NCBI GenBank assembly: GCA_025531455.1
Contig: JAMYHL010000015.1
Location: 372,001 to 436,000 of the forward strand
Source of the DNA: Apiotrichum sp. Y4204
Taxonomy: Eukaryota; Basidiomycota; Tremellomycetes; Trichosporonales; Trichosporonaceae
Direction: 5' to 3'
DNA: 64,000 nt
How positions within the stretch are numbered: position 1 is the stretch's first letter; each line of letters opens with the position of its first letter. Made by a program: the position numbers and the translations under genes. This document shows, piece by piece, positions 10,684-22,144 of the stretch. Below the pieces are notes generated by a model that saw only the letters and a list, made by a program, of their open reading frames with translations, was not told the origin of the DNA and ran no database searches.

Positions 10684-11934
10684 CTACTCCTCAGGCGCCG
10701 CAACACAAAGCAGCAACATGGCCCCAAACTTGACGCCCACCGCAACGGCAATTACCACCCAGCTCGCCGACCAGCGGTGCATCGCTGCGCCGATGAACGA
10801 TCCGCCAATCATGGCAATCACATATGTGATGCGGCGGTTTCGCGGCGTCGCCCGCGGGTCGCTCCACGCCGCAAACAGATAATGGTCCGCGACGAAATCC
10901 ACAAACGTACTCGTCATTGGCGCGGTGGGGAGTTCCTGGCAGCTCGATTGGCGGGCCATTGCGACCTGCGCGCCGCTCATCGCCGCGAAAAGGAACAAAA
11001 CTACCCACTCGTGTGGGCCGCCGAGATTCGTTGCGCGCGGGCCGTGCGGAGAGACGAGAATCGCGGCCACGACGAGAAACATAGTCTGCACAAATGTCGA
11101 GAAAATGAGCCACAACCGTCGCCGGACGCCTGAGGAGTCAGTATAGGTCCATGTATCTTTTCCAGTTGTCCACTCACCGACCCAGTGCCCGATGTGTCCA
11201 AAGGTGAATGCGCCGCCGATGAACCCGCCAAAACTGACGGCCGTGAGGACCAGCAGGATCTTGGCGGTCCCGACGGCGGAGAGGGTGAGGAGGATGGCGT
11301 TTCCGGTCTGGTTGGATGCAAACGTCTGGAAATCCGCATATGTCGTCGCGTCCAGTAGGCCGGTCGCGAGCGCCTGCGTAATGAGCGCAGGCACGAGGGC
11401 CGGGGACGCAACCGTCTCGCCGGCCCACTGCGTCCAGTTCCACTCGAGCTCGGTGTGCACTCCGCTCTCGGGATCCGCCCGTCGCTGGTACCGGCGCCAC
11501 GGCAGCCGGCTGCGTTTCGGGACGCGCGGCGCGATCGCCGCCGCCTTTGCCTTGTCGTACTCGTGTGCCGTCGTCGTTCCAGACATGGCGGTCGACGCCT
11601 CGGACCCCGTCTGCTTCTGCCCCTGCCCCTTTTCATCGTCCACAAACACGTCCTCGTCCGCGCGCTCCGCGAGCGAGCTTTCGCTCGGCCCAGAAACTAC
11701 CGTCCCGAGCGGCGCGTGGACTTGGCCATGGGCTTGGGTATGGGTATGGGCGGGCGATGCCGATGCCTCCTTTTCGCGGTCTCGGCGGGACACGCTCTCG
11801 CGCCGCCGGACGGGGAGCGAGATGATTGAGCTCGTGCTCGCGCGCCGCGGGCGCACGCACACGTGCTCGGGGTGTCCGCACGGGAAGACGGGGCGCAGGA
11901 TGGGGGACGTGGGTGCCCCGGCGTGGCTGGACAT
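10684..11934 (-). CDS. DUF1275 (YoaK-like) membrane protein
   Basis: Predicted 400 aa from exons 11934-11178 and 11129-10684. The intron (11177-11130, 48 nt; GTGAGT donor, CTGAC branch, TCAG acceptor) is a multiple of three without a stop, so an unspliced 416-aa reading is also open. The N-terminal ~150 residues are cytosolic, Ser/Arg-rich and disordered. After that come DUF1275 features: a segment ending TFASNQTGNAILL, several hydrophobic helices (ILLVLTAVSFGGFIGGAFTF, LWLIFSTFVQTMFLVVAAIL) and a SGAQVAMARQ block. DUF1275 proteins are multi-pass membrane proteins without an established reaction. The gene is convergent with the helicase gene. Confidence 0.8.
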   Translation of the reverse strand: MSSHAGAPTSPILRPVFPCGHPEHVCVRPRRASTSSIISLPVRRRESVSRRDREKEASASPAHTHTQAHGQVHAPLGTVVSGPSESSLAERADEDVFVDDEKGQGQKQTGSEASTAMSGTTTAHEYDKAKAAAIAPRVPKRSRLPWRRYQRRADPESGVHTELEWNWTQWAGETVASPALVPALITQALATGLLDATTYADFQTFASNQTGNAILLTLSAVGTAKILLVLTAVSFGGFIGGAFTFGHIGHWVGEWTTGKDTWTYTDSSGVRRRLWLIFSTFVQTMFLVVAAILVSPHGPRATNLGGPHEWVVLFLFAAMSGAQVAMARQSSCQELPTAPMTSTFVDFVADHYLFAAWSDPRATPRNRRITYVIAMIGGSFIGAAMHRWSASWVVIAVAVGVKFGAMLLLCVAAPEE

Positions 11935-12029
11935 TTGGTCGGGAGGTTGGGAGGTTGCGTTCGGGCCGTATTCGGGTGCTGTTATCGCGTTTTCTTGGCG
12001 AGAAGTATCGCTGTTATATTACTGTTCGT

Positions 12030-12064
12030 TTCTCGGTTCTCGGTTCTCGGTTCTCGGTTCTCGG
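12030..12064. repeat. Tandem heptamer (TTCTCGG) x5
   Basis: Five perfect head-to-tail copies of TTCTCGG, about 100 bp upstream of the DUF1275 start codon. Confidence 0.95.
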
Positions 12065-12675
12065 TGCTCGTTTCTCAAAGCGCTGTGGTCGTTATGGGTT
12101 ATGGGCTAGTCGGGGCGGGGTGCCTCGTGCATCGCAGCGATATATAGATGCCCACACGAGCATCCTCCCAGCATTTGAGATGGAGGTTTATTCCACTTTT
12201 GTCGTGTTGCTCCGCAAGGCCGAGAAAAGGGACAGTGGGTCAACACTACTATTACTACGAAGGCACGCTCGGGGGCGAGCGCACGCTCTGGAATCGTGCA
12301 CGCTCCCGGCGCTTGGCTTCTGGAAGTACATGCCGTGGTTCTGGAAGAGGCGCGCCGAGCCCTCTGGATATCTGGATCACATCCTCTGGAAGAACGCCGC
12401 TGGCCGCTGGGCCACTGCACGCCCCGCGCCGATCTTCCCCGTTCTTCCCAGATCTTCATCTCCGCCAGCTCCACTCGTCTTCCAGATTTGCAGCCCCAAT
12501 TCCACATCTGCTGGCGGGAGGCACTCGGCTCGGTCGGAGGCCATTCGTAAAGTCATCTCGGTGAATTCGGACAAGGCCGACCAGGGAAAACCGCATGTGG
12601 CTGACGCGTGAGATGACATCAGCCAGCACTAGGAGGTTATGTTCCGGGCGATTGGGTCAGGAACAGGGGAGAACC

Positions 12676-12702
12676 ATGATGATCATGATGATCATGATGA
12701 TC
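12676..12702. repeat. Tandem 9-mer (ATGATGATC) x3
   Basis: Three perfect copies of ATGATGATC followed by a degenerate ATAATG; the unit also holds the palindrome TGATCA at the junctions. Confidence 0.9.
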
Positions 12703-13143
12703 ATAATGAAAAAGATCCGCAGGGGCCGGGGAAGTTGGGCGGGGCTCGAAAAAGTTCCAGATAGGGTTAAGCCGCGGAAGCAGTTGGGATCGTCCTGGGG
12801 GTTTCATCACCAGGGACAACGCTGATCGGAACACACTAGCGCAGCATGTGCGCAGTGAAGCGAGGCAAGCAGGGCGCGCAGCTCTTGCGCTCTTTCCGGG
12901 TTTCGCGGGCTGATTCATCTCCGATCACCGGGGACTGGTGACTACCCACTTCTCATGCGCCCCCAGGCCTTACACATCTCGCAGTCGCAGCATCCGGCTC
13001 GTCGTTGCCGGCCTCGCCGACGGGCATCTCCACTTTTGTGTGTCATGAATCATGGAAAAGGTCATGACGCGCTCCACTCTGACCCACTCTCCCGCGTAAG
13101 CGCGTGTAACCCGTGTGTTGACGATTTTACGACCTAGTATGAG

Positions 13144-13151
13144 CTATAAAT
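13144..13151 (+). promoter_or_regulatory. TATA-like box of GST gene
   Basis: CTATAAAT lies 61 bp upstream of the GST start codon, a plausible distance for a short 5' UTR. Sequence evidence only. Confidence 0.4.
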
Positions 13152-13211
13152 TGTGCATGAAAAGAACCAAGAGGGGCCAAGAACCACCTTTACTCACCCC
13201 ACTCTATCACA

Positions 13212-13979
13212 ATGTCCGTCACCGTGCACCACCTCAACACGTCGCGCTCGGAGCGCATCCCTTGGCTTCTGGAGGTGAGCACCCTCTAGACTTTTTTTGT
13301 TTATCTTTTCTGACAGCAAGGAACTCGGCGTGCCGTACACCCTGCAGTGCCACTACCGGGAGGGCGGGCGCGCTCCGGCAAGCCTCAAGGCCGTCTCGCC
13401 GCTGGGCAAGGCGCCGGCCGTCCTCGTCGACGGGGACCTGTACACCGAGTCCGGGGCGGTCGTGCACTATTTGAATGCCAAATTCGGAGACGACAAGAAT
13501 GTCAAAAAGAACCCCAGCCAGGACTCGGTGTACTGGTCGCACTTTAGCGAGGGGTCGCTGCTCGGCCCGCTACAGGCAAGCATCATCCTCAACGCTGCGG
13601 CGCCGCTTGTCGAGGCGCAGATGAACGATGAGCAGAAGGGCGGCGCCGAGACGCTCAGGAAGTGGCACGCGGGATTCGTAAAGGACACGACCGAGGCAAA
13701 CCTCAAGGTGATTGAGGATTTCCTCGCCAAGCACGAGTACTTTTCCGGCACGGACAAGGTCGGCGAGGGCGACGTGAGTGGGCCAAGTGTGGAGAGAGGC
13801 TAATTTTGCAGATCATGATGGCCTGGGTCCTCACCACAATCTTCCCCGAGGGCCGCCCGGGTAACTTTACCGCTGGGCCCGCGACGCAGGCGTACCTTAA
13901 GCGCGTGCGCGCGCGCCCGGCGTACCAGCGCGCGATGCAGCGCATCGCCGAGGAGGAGAAGAAGCAGGCCAAGCTCTAG
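13212..13979 (+). CDS. Glutathione S-transferase (Gtt1-like)
   Basis: Predicted 227 aa, three exons (13212-13274, 13321-13773, 13812-13979) with 46- and 38-nt introns. It conjugates glutathione to electrophiles, or acts as a peroxidase, in the cytosol or ER membrane. The N-terminal thioredoxin-like domain shows VHHLNTSRSERIPWLLEELG, the cis-Pro segment GKAPAVLVDG and the glutathione-binding ESGAVVHYL. The C-terminal helical domain includes FSGTDKVGEGD, the usual 'G..ft.aD' region, where D precedes the last intron. Length matches the family. The Ser in SRSER is the candidate catalytic residue. A TATA-like box precedes it. The gene is convergent with the deaminase gene, with 110 bp between stops. 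Confidence 0.88.
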
Positions 13980-14088
13980 ACGCCTAGACGCTCTAGAATG
14001 TAGTCCGTATTCATAGTCGTAGCCGCCATGGTATCTGGTATCCTGTCATACAATCGTTACTATTGAAGCCTGAACACTGTCCTCTATC

Positions 14089-15740
14089 CTACAACATTTC
14101 AGTGTATCCAAACGCCTGCTCGACATGCTCAATCTCGATGCCCTCGCGCCGCGTAAAGTCGTCGAGGAGGCGGTCCATCCGCATCTCATCGTACGCGCCG
14201 CCGAGGCAGCCCGCCATGGCGCGCCGCGAGAGGTCCACGAGGTCACGGCGCGAGAGGCCAAAGTGCTGGGATGCGTGGTGGTGTTCGTTGCTCGACGGCG
14301 AGCCGAACACGCCGACATCATCAGTGCCGAGACTCAGCGGCCCGCCGGCAGCCCACCACCAGCCAAAGTGGTGGTCGACAAAGTCCGCCGGCCGACACTG
14401 GTGCCGATGTACCGGCGGAGGCGACTGGCCGCCGTAGATTGCCTCGGAGAGAAATGTTGATTCCGGCTCGGACAGACGCGGGGGGAGCATGCCGGCGAGA
14501 ATGTTGCAGCTGAGACACAGCTCGGGGGCGGCGCCGCGCGCGAGGATGCGCTCGCGCATCGCGGGTGGAACGTGGATCGCGTGTCCTAGTCGCCGGGGGC
14601 GCCAGGAGAGGAGTTCCTCGAGTTCCGCCGAGTGGCTGGATACAGGGACTTCGGCAAAGTGCAGCACGCAAGGGAGGCCGTGGTGCGCGGCACGGAGGAA
14701 CGGGGCGCGCAGGGTGGACACGTCGATGATCTTGTGTGGGTCGCCGCAGAGATCGAGGGCGACGACCGGCGCGCCCTCGTCGCGGAGGCGGAGTGCGAGG
14801 TCGACAATCCACTCTGCGGCATTCACGTCGTGTTTTGCGCGGTCAACAGCGACGATAAGGCGCACGGGCATAATCTCGCCGTATTCTGCATTCCACCTAT
14901 TCAGCTCGCCGACGACAATGCGCAGGCCCTGTTCCGCGCTCGTCCCGGGTCCGCGCTTGGGCATCATTGCTCGCGGCGTCGTCCGCAGCTCGAGGTACGC
15001 CACCCCATCTGCGGCAAACTCGGCGAGCACGCTCCACGTCGCCTGGGCGAGCGCGGCGGGCGTGCTGATCAGGTGGTAGATGTACGTATTGAAGTGCGAG
15101 AAGAAGCTGCGGTCAGTGTCGGAAGGTCGGAAGGGGACGGCGGAGGTGACTGTCTGGGGAATGCGGCAGGTAACCGCGACAACAAGGGCAAGACAAGTCA
15201 AGTAGCAAGGTAGAACAAGCGAGCGCTACGGGATAGACATCGGGCTGCGCGGCGATACCAGTCTCGCCCACCACCGCGTCTCGCGCCTTGCCACCGACCG
15301 ATGCTCACTCCGCCAGGACTCACACATTGATGCCCTGCGACTGGTTCGGATCCTGGAGCGCGACCGAGGGCGCCTCTATGCCGAGCTCGCCCTCGGCAGC
15401 CGTGCGTTCCTCCCAGATAGCCTGGAGTGTTGCGCGCGAGATACTCCCCGTGAGATGTGCGTGCAGCTGCGGTGAGTACAGGGGGATACGAAGTGGGATT
15501 TCGGTAGGAACGTAGGAACACGCGCTCTCTCTCTCTCTCTCTTACCTCGACTTTTGGCAGACGCTGGCAGAACGCCGCGTCCGGCACGGCGTGCGGGGCC
15601 ACGACGTCGTGCTGCGGGCCGCGCTCGGGGCTCGAGGGGAACTGGAAGAACGGCGAGACTGGCGAGGGCGGGGACGTGGGCGCGTCGCCGCGCAGGTCGA
15701 GCTGGTCGAGGTTGGCCGTCGCGATGCCTATTCTTGCCAT
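14089..15740 (-). CDS. Adenosine deaminase-like (N6-methyl-AMP deaminase type)
   Basis: Predicted 451 aa, exons 15740-15546, 15466-15324 and 15106-14089. Zinc-dependent hydrolase that deaminates adenosine or N6-methyl-AMP. Metal and catalytic motifs are in the expected order: LPKVELHAHLTGS (His-x-His, split by intron 1 after E), YLELRTTPR, LDLCGDP, HFAEVP (catalytic His/Glu), RRLGHAIHV and LGTDDVGVFG (Asp-Asp). YLELRTTPR and the FFSHF...LIS segment favour the ADAL subgroup over classic ADA. The first 55 residues are a Pro/Ser-rich extension before the catalytic barrel. Intron 1 (79 nt) carries a CT/GA run and intron 2 is long (217 nt). Confidence 0.87.
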
Positions 15741-16116
15741 CGGGGAGGGAGGGGGATGGAGAGAGAGAGGAGGGGAGGAGGCGAAGGTGGCCAAGGTGGC
15801 TGTTGGCGTTTTATTTTGGCTTTGGGCTTGTGTGGTTTCGTGTCCTCGTGTTTGGTGCGAAGGGCGAAGTTGTGGGTACGACTTGTAAATGCGCCTCGAA
15901 TTGCCAAGAAATTGAGGAAGAACAACGCGTTTTGCGGCATGTAAAATGTAAAGTCGATGAAAGTTTGGAAGAGCTTGGAGAGTATAAACAGTCTACATCA
16001 CAACATTTACAGCACCCTCTGCCATTGCCTCACGTCCCTCTCAACGCATCGAGCGTGAGATACTTATCTGACCTGTTGAACGCCGAGTTTCATCTGCCCA
16101 CCGCCCACGCACGACA
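15741..16116. other. Divergent promoter region (deaminase / methyltransferase)
   Basis: 376 bp between divergent start codons, with a TATAAA at 15983-15988 about 130 bp before the methyltransferase ATG. Confidence 0.45.
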
Positions 16117-16869
16117 ATGGACCGGCCCCTCCCCGCCCCGTCCACAAAGCACATTACGAGCCTGCCGCACCTCCTCCCCGGCTCGAACACATCGCTAACG
16201 TTCCGCCAACTCCAGGCGGGCAGCGCGAGTTCGGAAAAGGACGCCGGGTCAACAGGTACGACGGGGACGACGCTCTGGCTCGGCGGGCAGGTCCTCGCCG
16301 CGTACGTCGCCACTCTGCGGCGGCCGGCGTCTGCGTCCGCGGTTGAGCTCGGCGCCGGCGTCGGCCTCGTGGGGCTCACCCTCGCTGCGGGGGGGTACGA
16401 TGTCGTCTTGACGGATATCGAGCCCGTTCTTTCGAGCGTACTTGCGCCAAACGTCGCGGCGGCACGGAGTCTTCTTCCCGAAGGGAGTGGGAGCGTGGCG
16501 GCGCAAAATCTCGACTGGGAGGATCCCCAGGAGCTCGAGCTGCCCGCCGCGCCGCTCGAGCTCGTCGTCCTCGCCGATACGGTGTACGTCCCGCATCTCG
16601 TGCCGCTCATGTGGGACGCGGTCGCGCGTGTGTGCCGCCAGGCCATAGGTAGCAAGTCGCCGACGATTCTCCTCGCTGTCGAGCGCCGTGATCCGGCAAT
16701 GCTCGACGCGGCGATCGTCGCGAGCCGCGAGGCTGGGATCGAGCTGCGGCGCGTCGCGCACGGACGCGTGGGCAAGGCTGTCGAGCGCGCGTACGGCTGG
16801 AAAAAGGGGACCGGGTGGGAGGGCGTCGAGGTGTGGAAGGGCCGATGGCGGGAAGCTGAGGATGAGTAG
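16117..16869 (+). CDS. METTL21-type protein lysine methyltransferase
   Basis: Single-exon gene of 250 aa. SAM-dependent methyltransferase of the Methyltransf_16 (METTL21/Rkm5/Efm) group, which methylates lysines on translation factors, ribosomal proteins or chaperones. Visible motifs: TTLWLGGQVLAAYV (family N-terminal signature), motif I VELGAGVGLVGLTLA, acidic end of strand 2 LTDIEPVL, and motif-IV-like VVLADTVYVPHLVPLMWDAV in place of the more usual DxxY. The C-terminus has VERRDP and a Trp-rich end. Substrate cannot be told from sequence. Convergent with the Rix1 gene, 95 bp between stops. Confidence 0.82.
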   Translation: MDRPLPAPSTKHITSLPHLLPGSNTSLTFRQLQAGSASSEKDAGSTGTTGTTLWLGGQVLAAYVATLRRPASASAVELGAGVGLVGLTLAAGGYDVVLTDIEPVLSSVLAPNVAAARSLLPEGSGSVAAQNLDWEDPQELELPAAPLELVVLADTVYVPHLVPLMWDAVARVCRQAIGSKSPTILLAVERRDPAMLDAAIVASREAGIELRRVAHGRVGKAVERAYGWKKGTGWEGVEVWKGRWREAEDE

Positions 16870-16963
16870 AGGTCGGGGGATTTGTACATAGAATATTGGA
16901 GAGCACTGTTCAGAGCAACGAGCACCTTGCATCGCATTACATATCATGCATCTACATCTATAT

Positions 16964-19287
16964 CTACTCGTCCTCGTCGCTGCTCCCGCTGTCGAGCTCG
17001 GGGATGGCCTCGTCGTCCGACTCTTCGGGTGCGGGCGCGAGCGTCGCGGACAGGGGGGCGGGTGCTGGTGCTGAAGTACCGACAGGCACGGCGCTCGGGA
17101 CGGACATGAACGGCACGGCGGGGTCGAGCGTCGCTAGCGGGGGTGCGGCGGCAGCAGCGGAGAGGGCAAGTGGGGCTGCGGGCGTTGGCACTGCGACGGG
17201 AATCGGGGGCATAGCCGGCACGGGGAGGGGGGCCGGAGGTGGAGCTGCTTGGGCCACCACTGATGCAAGAATCGGTGGAAGGACCGGCAGCGGGGCAACA
17301 GGAAGAGGCGCTACAGCCGGCAGGGGCACTGCGGCGGGTGCCTCGTCAACAACCATCTCCTCTTCCTCATCCTCATCCTCATCCTCATCCAGCTCCCCTC
17401 CCTCGCCAGGGAAGATGAACCCCATCTCGCGCCGGAGCTTCTTCTCCTCCTCGCTCTCGGGCGCAAACATGTGCAGCTGCGCGAGCGGCGGCAGCGGGCG
17501 GTGAGCGGGCGGCAGGGCGGGGTGGAGGAGCACGTTAAAGGCCGCATTTCTCGCAGCCGTGGCGGGGAGGATGGCGATGAGCAGTGTGCACACGTCGCGC
17601 GCCGTGCCGCTGGATTCGAGGTGGGTCGCCTCCTCGAGCGCGTGGTCGAGGGCGGCCGCGAGCGCAGAGTACGACGTCATTCCCGGGCGTGCACGCAAAG
17701 TCATGTGGAGCGAGAGGTGCAGCCGGATGGAAAAGGTGAGGAGAGCGGGGGAGAGGAGCGGTGCGGTGTGGAGTTTCGGCGTGAGGTTCAGTGCGGTGAG
17801 GACAATGTCTGCCTCGGCCTGGGAGGTTGCGCGGGCGGCGCGCCCCTCCAGCGTTCCGATCAGTGCGTCTTCCGCTCCGCGCGCGCGCTTCTTGCTCTTC
17901 CGTCCGGCGGGGGGAGCTGTCGGTGCCGGCTTTGTATCCAGCAGCGTGCCCATTACGCCGAGGGAGAAACGCAGTAGGCGGGTGGTGTATTCCACCGGCA
18001 GGGTCGCGGCGGGGTACGACTCGAGGAAGAGGCCGTGGAAGCGGAGGAGGAGGAGACGCGGCTCGCGCATTGTCGGGGGCACGTTTTCGAGGAGGAAGAC
18101 GGAGTGCTCGAGGATCGGGGAGAGGTGGGGCACGAGGTGGTCGCCGACCGCCGTCGCCGCCGTGAGAAGAAGCAGGCCCGCACGCCAGAGCTTGGGGAAC
18201 GCGGATGCAAGGACCGCCTGGTGCGCAGGGCTAATGTGCGCTGCGGTGGGCGTATCAAGCGTGAGGTTCAGCAGGCGGAGCGCAGAGGACACAATCTGCG
18301 CGACCGGGATCGGTACGGGACGCGCGGTGGTGAGGCGGAGGAGCGCAAGGGCAATTTCCGCGTATCCCTCAATGGCAGCGAGGGCGGCGAGCGCGCGCGC
18401 GACCGGGTCGAGGGGGAAGGTAGGGAGGGCAGCGGGGGGTGGGAGGGGCGCCGTGCGCGGCGGTTCTTCCTCCCACGCATCGGCGGCAAGCGCGGAGATA
18501 CTCGCACCGAGGCCGCCGAGCGCGTCCCGCATCTCGCCGCCCCACGCGCCTGCGGCGGCAGCCTTCCCCCCGCAGAGGTACAGAAGCGCGAGCGTCTCGG
18601 CCGCGGCGATGCGGAGCGCCTCAGGCGCATCGTGCGGGGGGAGGCGGAGGACGAGCGCCGTAAGTGCCGGGCGGAGGGTGGGAATCGCGGGACGGAACGG
18701 TGCGGGGCACGCGGAGATAAATGCCTGCGTGGAGTCTAGGACGACGTGCTGAGAGTTAGCGACAGCAGGTTCGATAACTCACCATGACGCCCCAGTCGCG
18801 CGCCTCGAGGGTACGCTGGACGAGCTTGCCCATCGTGACCGCCAGCTTGCCCATCGCGGGATTGACGACCTCGCGCTCAAAGGCAGGTGCGTGCGGTGCC
18901 GACGCAACCAGCGCGCGGGTGAGGGAGAGGAACGCGGGGATCGCGTCTATCGGGAGCGTCGTGCCCTGCTGTCAGCTCCGGAATATCAAGCATCTAGCTC
19001 ACGCCCAGAGAGCCGAGGCATGCGGCCATCCACGCCTTTCCATGCGTCGCAGCGACATATCCCTCGACATCCTGTGTGATAACCGTCTCGGCGAGGGCGC
19101 AGGCGGCTGCCTCGCGGGCGGTGACCGCAGAATTGAGGCGGGTGAGCCACTTGTTGAGCGGCGCAGAGGGCAGGGCCGAGGTCGATGCGAAGGGCGCGTG
19201 AACTGCCACCAGCTCTGCCGCCGCAGGCGAGGGGACGGGGAGCGCGGTCAGCAAGGAGAGCACGGTCGCGCCTGTTAGTCCCGACAT
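16964..19287 (-). CDS. RIX1: Rix1/PELP1-type pre-60S ribosome assembly factor
   Basis: Predicted 750 aa, exons 19287-19003, 18965-18783 and 18748-16964 (introns 37 and 34 nt). Rix1 with Ipi1 and Ipi3 forms a nuclear complex that recruits the Rea1 AAA-ATPase to pre-60S particles and is needed for ITS2 processing. The N-terminus has the Rix1/PELP1 pattern LNKWLTRLNSAV; helical-repeat text continues through FLSLTRALV, MGKLVQRTLEARDWGV and the ALRIAAAETLALLYLCGG block. The C-terminus has an acidic run (EDEDEDEEEE) and a long Ala/Pro-rich tail ending in acidic residues, as in PELP1-like proteins. A Lys/Arg patch (GRKSKKRARG) is a likely nuclear signal. Confidence 0.8.
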
Positions 19288-19570
19288 GGTGGATGTTGAG
19301 AAATGTTGTCAAGTTCGAGGTTGCTGAAATCTTGGCTTGCAGCTAAAAAATACCGGCCACCTCCACCCTCCACTTTTCGATCAAGTCTGCCCGGCCCCCA
19401 GGCTATACCCACTTCCCTCTCCTTGTGACCGCTGGTGCATGCAGGATGCTACAAGTCTATATACTCTCAGATGACTCTTCTTCTCTGTCTGTGCGACTCG
19501 GTGTTCTTCGCCGCCAGGGTGGATACAGCATGTCGAATTACCTCTCTTTCGTATTGCTCGCACTCTCAGC

Positions 19571-22144
19571 CTAGTACGGCAGACCGCCGTCACCGGCGCC
19601 AGACGGCTCGTCGAGGTCGCGGTAGCTCAGGCGGCCCTTGCGTGCGCGCGGGTCCTCGCCTCCAGGCGGGGGCGGCGGGAGTCCGGGGACGGCCGCGGCG
19701 CCAATGGCGGCGCTTGGGTCCGCGTCCCGCGTCTGCCCCTTGCTCCCGCCAACAGCGGATGAGCCGGGCGAGTTGCCCGACATCATCATCTGCATGTGCA
19801 TCATCATCATCATCTGCTGCTGCATCGCCATGTTGAAGCCCGGCTGGTTCGCGGCCGCCGGATTGAACATGGCCTTGGTCGGGTTGAACGCCGGAAGAGC
19901 CGTTGCCTGTAGCGGCAGCTGGTCGTCGACTGCTGCGGGCGTCTGCGCTGACGGCTGGATGTGCTGCGGGTCAAGCACAAAGTTGTTGAACACCGTGAGC
20001 TGCAATTAGCACCAATCTTGACTACGGTTCACGCTGCGGCGCCAGCAACTCACATCATCAATCTTATCCTTGACCACCTCGGGGTGCTTGCTCATAATGT
20101 GCTTGATCACAAACTCCGGCGCGCGGAAGAGCTTCATGCACTGCTTGCAGCGGTACTTGTCGGCCTCCTCCTGCTTGATAGACGGGGCTGTCAGGCGCTT
20201 CGTCTCGTCTTCAATGTCGCGGCCACAGTAGTCGACGACGTCGACATCCTCGGTCAGCGCACGGACCTTGAGGTCGAGGCGCTCAACCCAAAGCTCGTCA
20301 TTGCTCTTAGTCGGGAACGTGTACTTTTTGCTGGTCGCCTGCGGTGCGTTGGTCGAGTCGCGGCGCTCTCCCTCGGCTGCTTCCCGCGGCTCGGACTCCT
20401 CACCCTCGCCTTGCGGCTTCTCCTCGTCATCGCCTGTGCGCTCCGTCTCCGGCTCGGCAACAGTCGTCTCCGCGACAATCGGCTCCGTCTTTGCACGGTG
20501 GTGGCCAACGCACTTGCGCTGCAGCTCCTCGGGGAAGGCAGTAGGCACGACGCAGTAGTAGCACGAGTTGAGGCCATGCCGCAGATAGGAGAGGTACTGG
20601 TCGAGCGTGATCTTTGCCTGAGGGTTAACTGAGTACATTGTGTGATAACCCACCTTGCGCGTACGCTGTTCCTCGTCGAGATCCTCGCCATCCAAGCCCT
20701 CGCGGACAAGCAAGCGGGTGATAACATCCGCGACGGCCTCTGTGCCCCGCTCCCGCAGACCCGGCGCTTCGCTCTTCGCCTCCTTGCCCTCGCTCTCCCC
20801 TTGTTCCCCCTCGGGCGGTGGTGTGTCCTCGTCCAAAAGCTCATCCTCAAGCGCGACCGCGAGCTCCTTGGCACGGCGCGCGTCAATCTCCAAGCGCTGG
20901 AGTGTGCTTGCAACTGCGGGGGTGGTGCGCAGCCGTCCGACAATCGGGGTCGCGTTCACGCCCATGTGGAAGGTAAAGTTGTCGACCTGCGGTCAGCCCC
21001 GATCCACAACATATCTCACCTTTGACCCGTCAATGGTAGTGACTGCCTCGTTCACATCCACGCCGTCCTCATACTGCGCCCATCCGACACGGTGGAAACT
21101 ACGTTTCGAGGAAGGCTCCGACAGAGCAAGCCATTGGAAGCCGGGGTGCTTTGCAAAGATTGACTCGAGGTCCTTTCGCCCTGTTGATGGCGGGACAGTC
21201 TTGACAAACACCTGTCCTGGGCGGGGTGGCACCTCGACGCGTAGAGGATCGAATGCGTCGTCACCGAGTGCGCGGTTGAGACCCTCAGGCTCCTCTTGCG
21301 GCTCCTTTGTCTCATCTGCATGTCAGAGGATGTTAGCCTGTGGAATCTCACCTGTCTGGTCAAAGTTGACGTCGTCCCACTTGCCGTCTCGCAGCTCGGT
21401 AATGTACTGCTGGACACAGGGCACCCGACCCTGCCGGTTCACACGCAGTCGCAGGGCGGCAGCTTCTTCCGACGGAGAGTACCGCTCCTTGAACCAGGCC
21501 TCATCGCGGTGTGTCAAGTAGATGGTGAAGAGCTGGATATTAATATGGTCCAAGAAGAGCTCCTCTCTCTGGTGCTAGCTCATGACCCACCTGTCGCGAC
21601 GTAAACTCCTTCCTGTACCGCTCGTAACGCTTCGCCATTCCGTGCTTCTCGAGAAGCACCGATTCCGGGAGGATACCCTTCTCGACGTCGGTGCGGATCT
21701 TTCTCAGGTCCTCGTCGTCATCGCGCGCCGTCTGCGGATGTGACTGGCGGAACCACTCGGCAAACTGCTTGAAGTTGAGCAGGTTCTCGAGGCTCGCGGG
21801 GTCGGGGAGAAGGGAGGGATTGCGGTAGCGTCCGGGTGGGGAGGGCGAGCGGTGGCGCGGGCGCGTGTAGGGATACGACGGGGAGGGCGAGCGGCGCCGC
21901 TTCCGGTCTGCACGTGAGCGACACGTCGGGATGTCATTCTTCGAGTTTACGCACCATAATCATCTGCCCAGCGCTCGTCCTCGCGCCGCCCGTCGTAGTG
22001 CCGGTCCGACGGGCCCTCGTAGCCGCCGCGGTACGGCGAGTCGTACTCGTGCCGCGACGGGAATCCGCCGCTGCGCTCGCGTTCCGGCGAGCGCATGGGC
22101 GATCCGCCGCTTTCTGGCCTCATCGGAAGGCCGTGCCCGGACAT
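19571..22144 (-). CDS. ARS2/SERRATE-type nuclear RNA effector protein
   Basis: Predicted 769 aa in seven exons: 22144-21955, 21907-21591, 21532-21352, 21315-21020, 20986-20654, 20617-20054, 19999-19571. ARS2 bridges the nuclear cap-binding complex to RNA decay, export and 3'-processing machineries. Family signatures: RS-type N-terminus, FAEWFRQSHPQTARDDDEDL, KGILPESVLLEKHG, the RRM-like middle, YLSYLRHGLNSCYYC and a C2H2 zinc finger (YRCKQCMKLFRAPEFVIKH, then IMSKHPE). The tail is Met/Gln/Pro-rich and ends DGGLPY. The intron at 20653-20618 is 36 nt, in frame and stop-free; I splice it because it has full donor, branch and acceptor signals and splitting it restores family spacing. Confidence 0.87.

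Larger units (their letters stand above)
11935..13211. other. Intergenic region upstream of DUF1275 and GST genes
   Basis: A 1.28-kb divergent spacer with two short tandem repeats (listed separately) and a TATA-like box before the GST gene. Open frames crossing it show no family resemblance. Confidence 0.5.

Noticed and set aside
11826..12611. 261-codon plus-strand open frame overlapping the DUF1275 start
   Set aside because: Arg-rich, crosses a tandem heptamer, no family resemblance.
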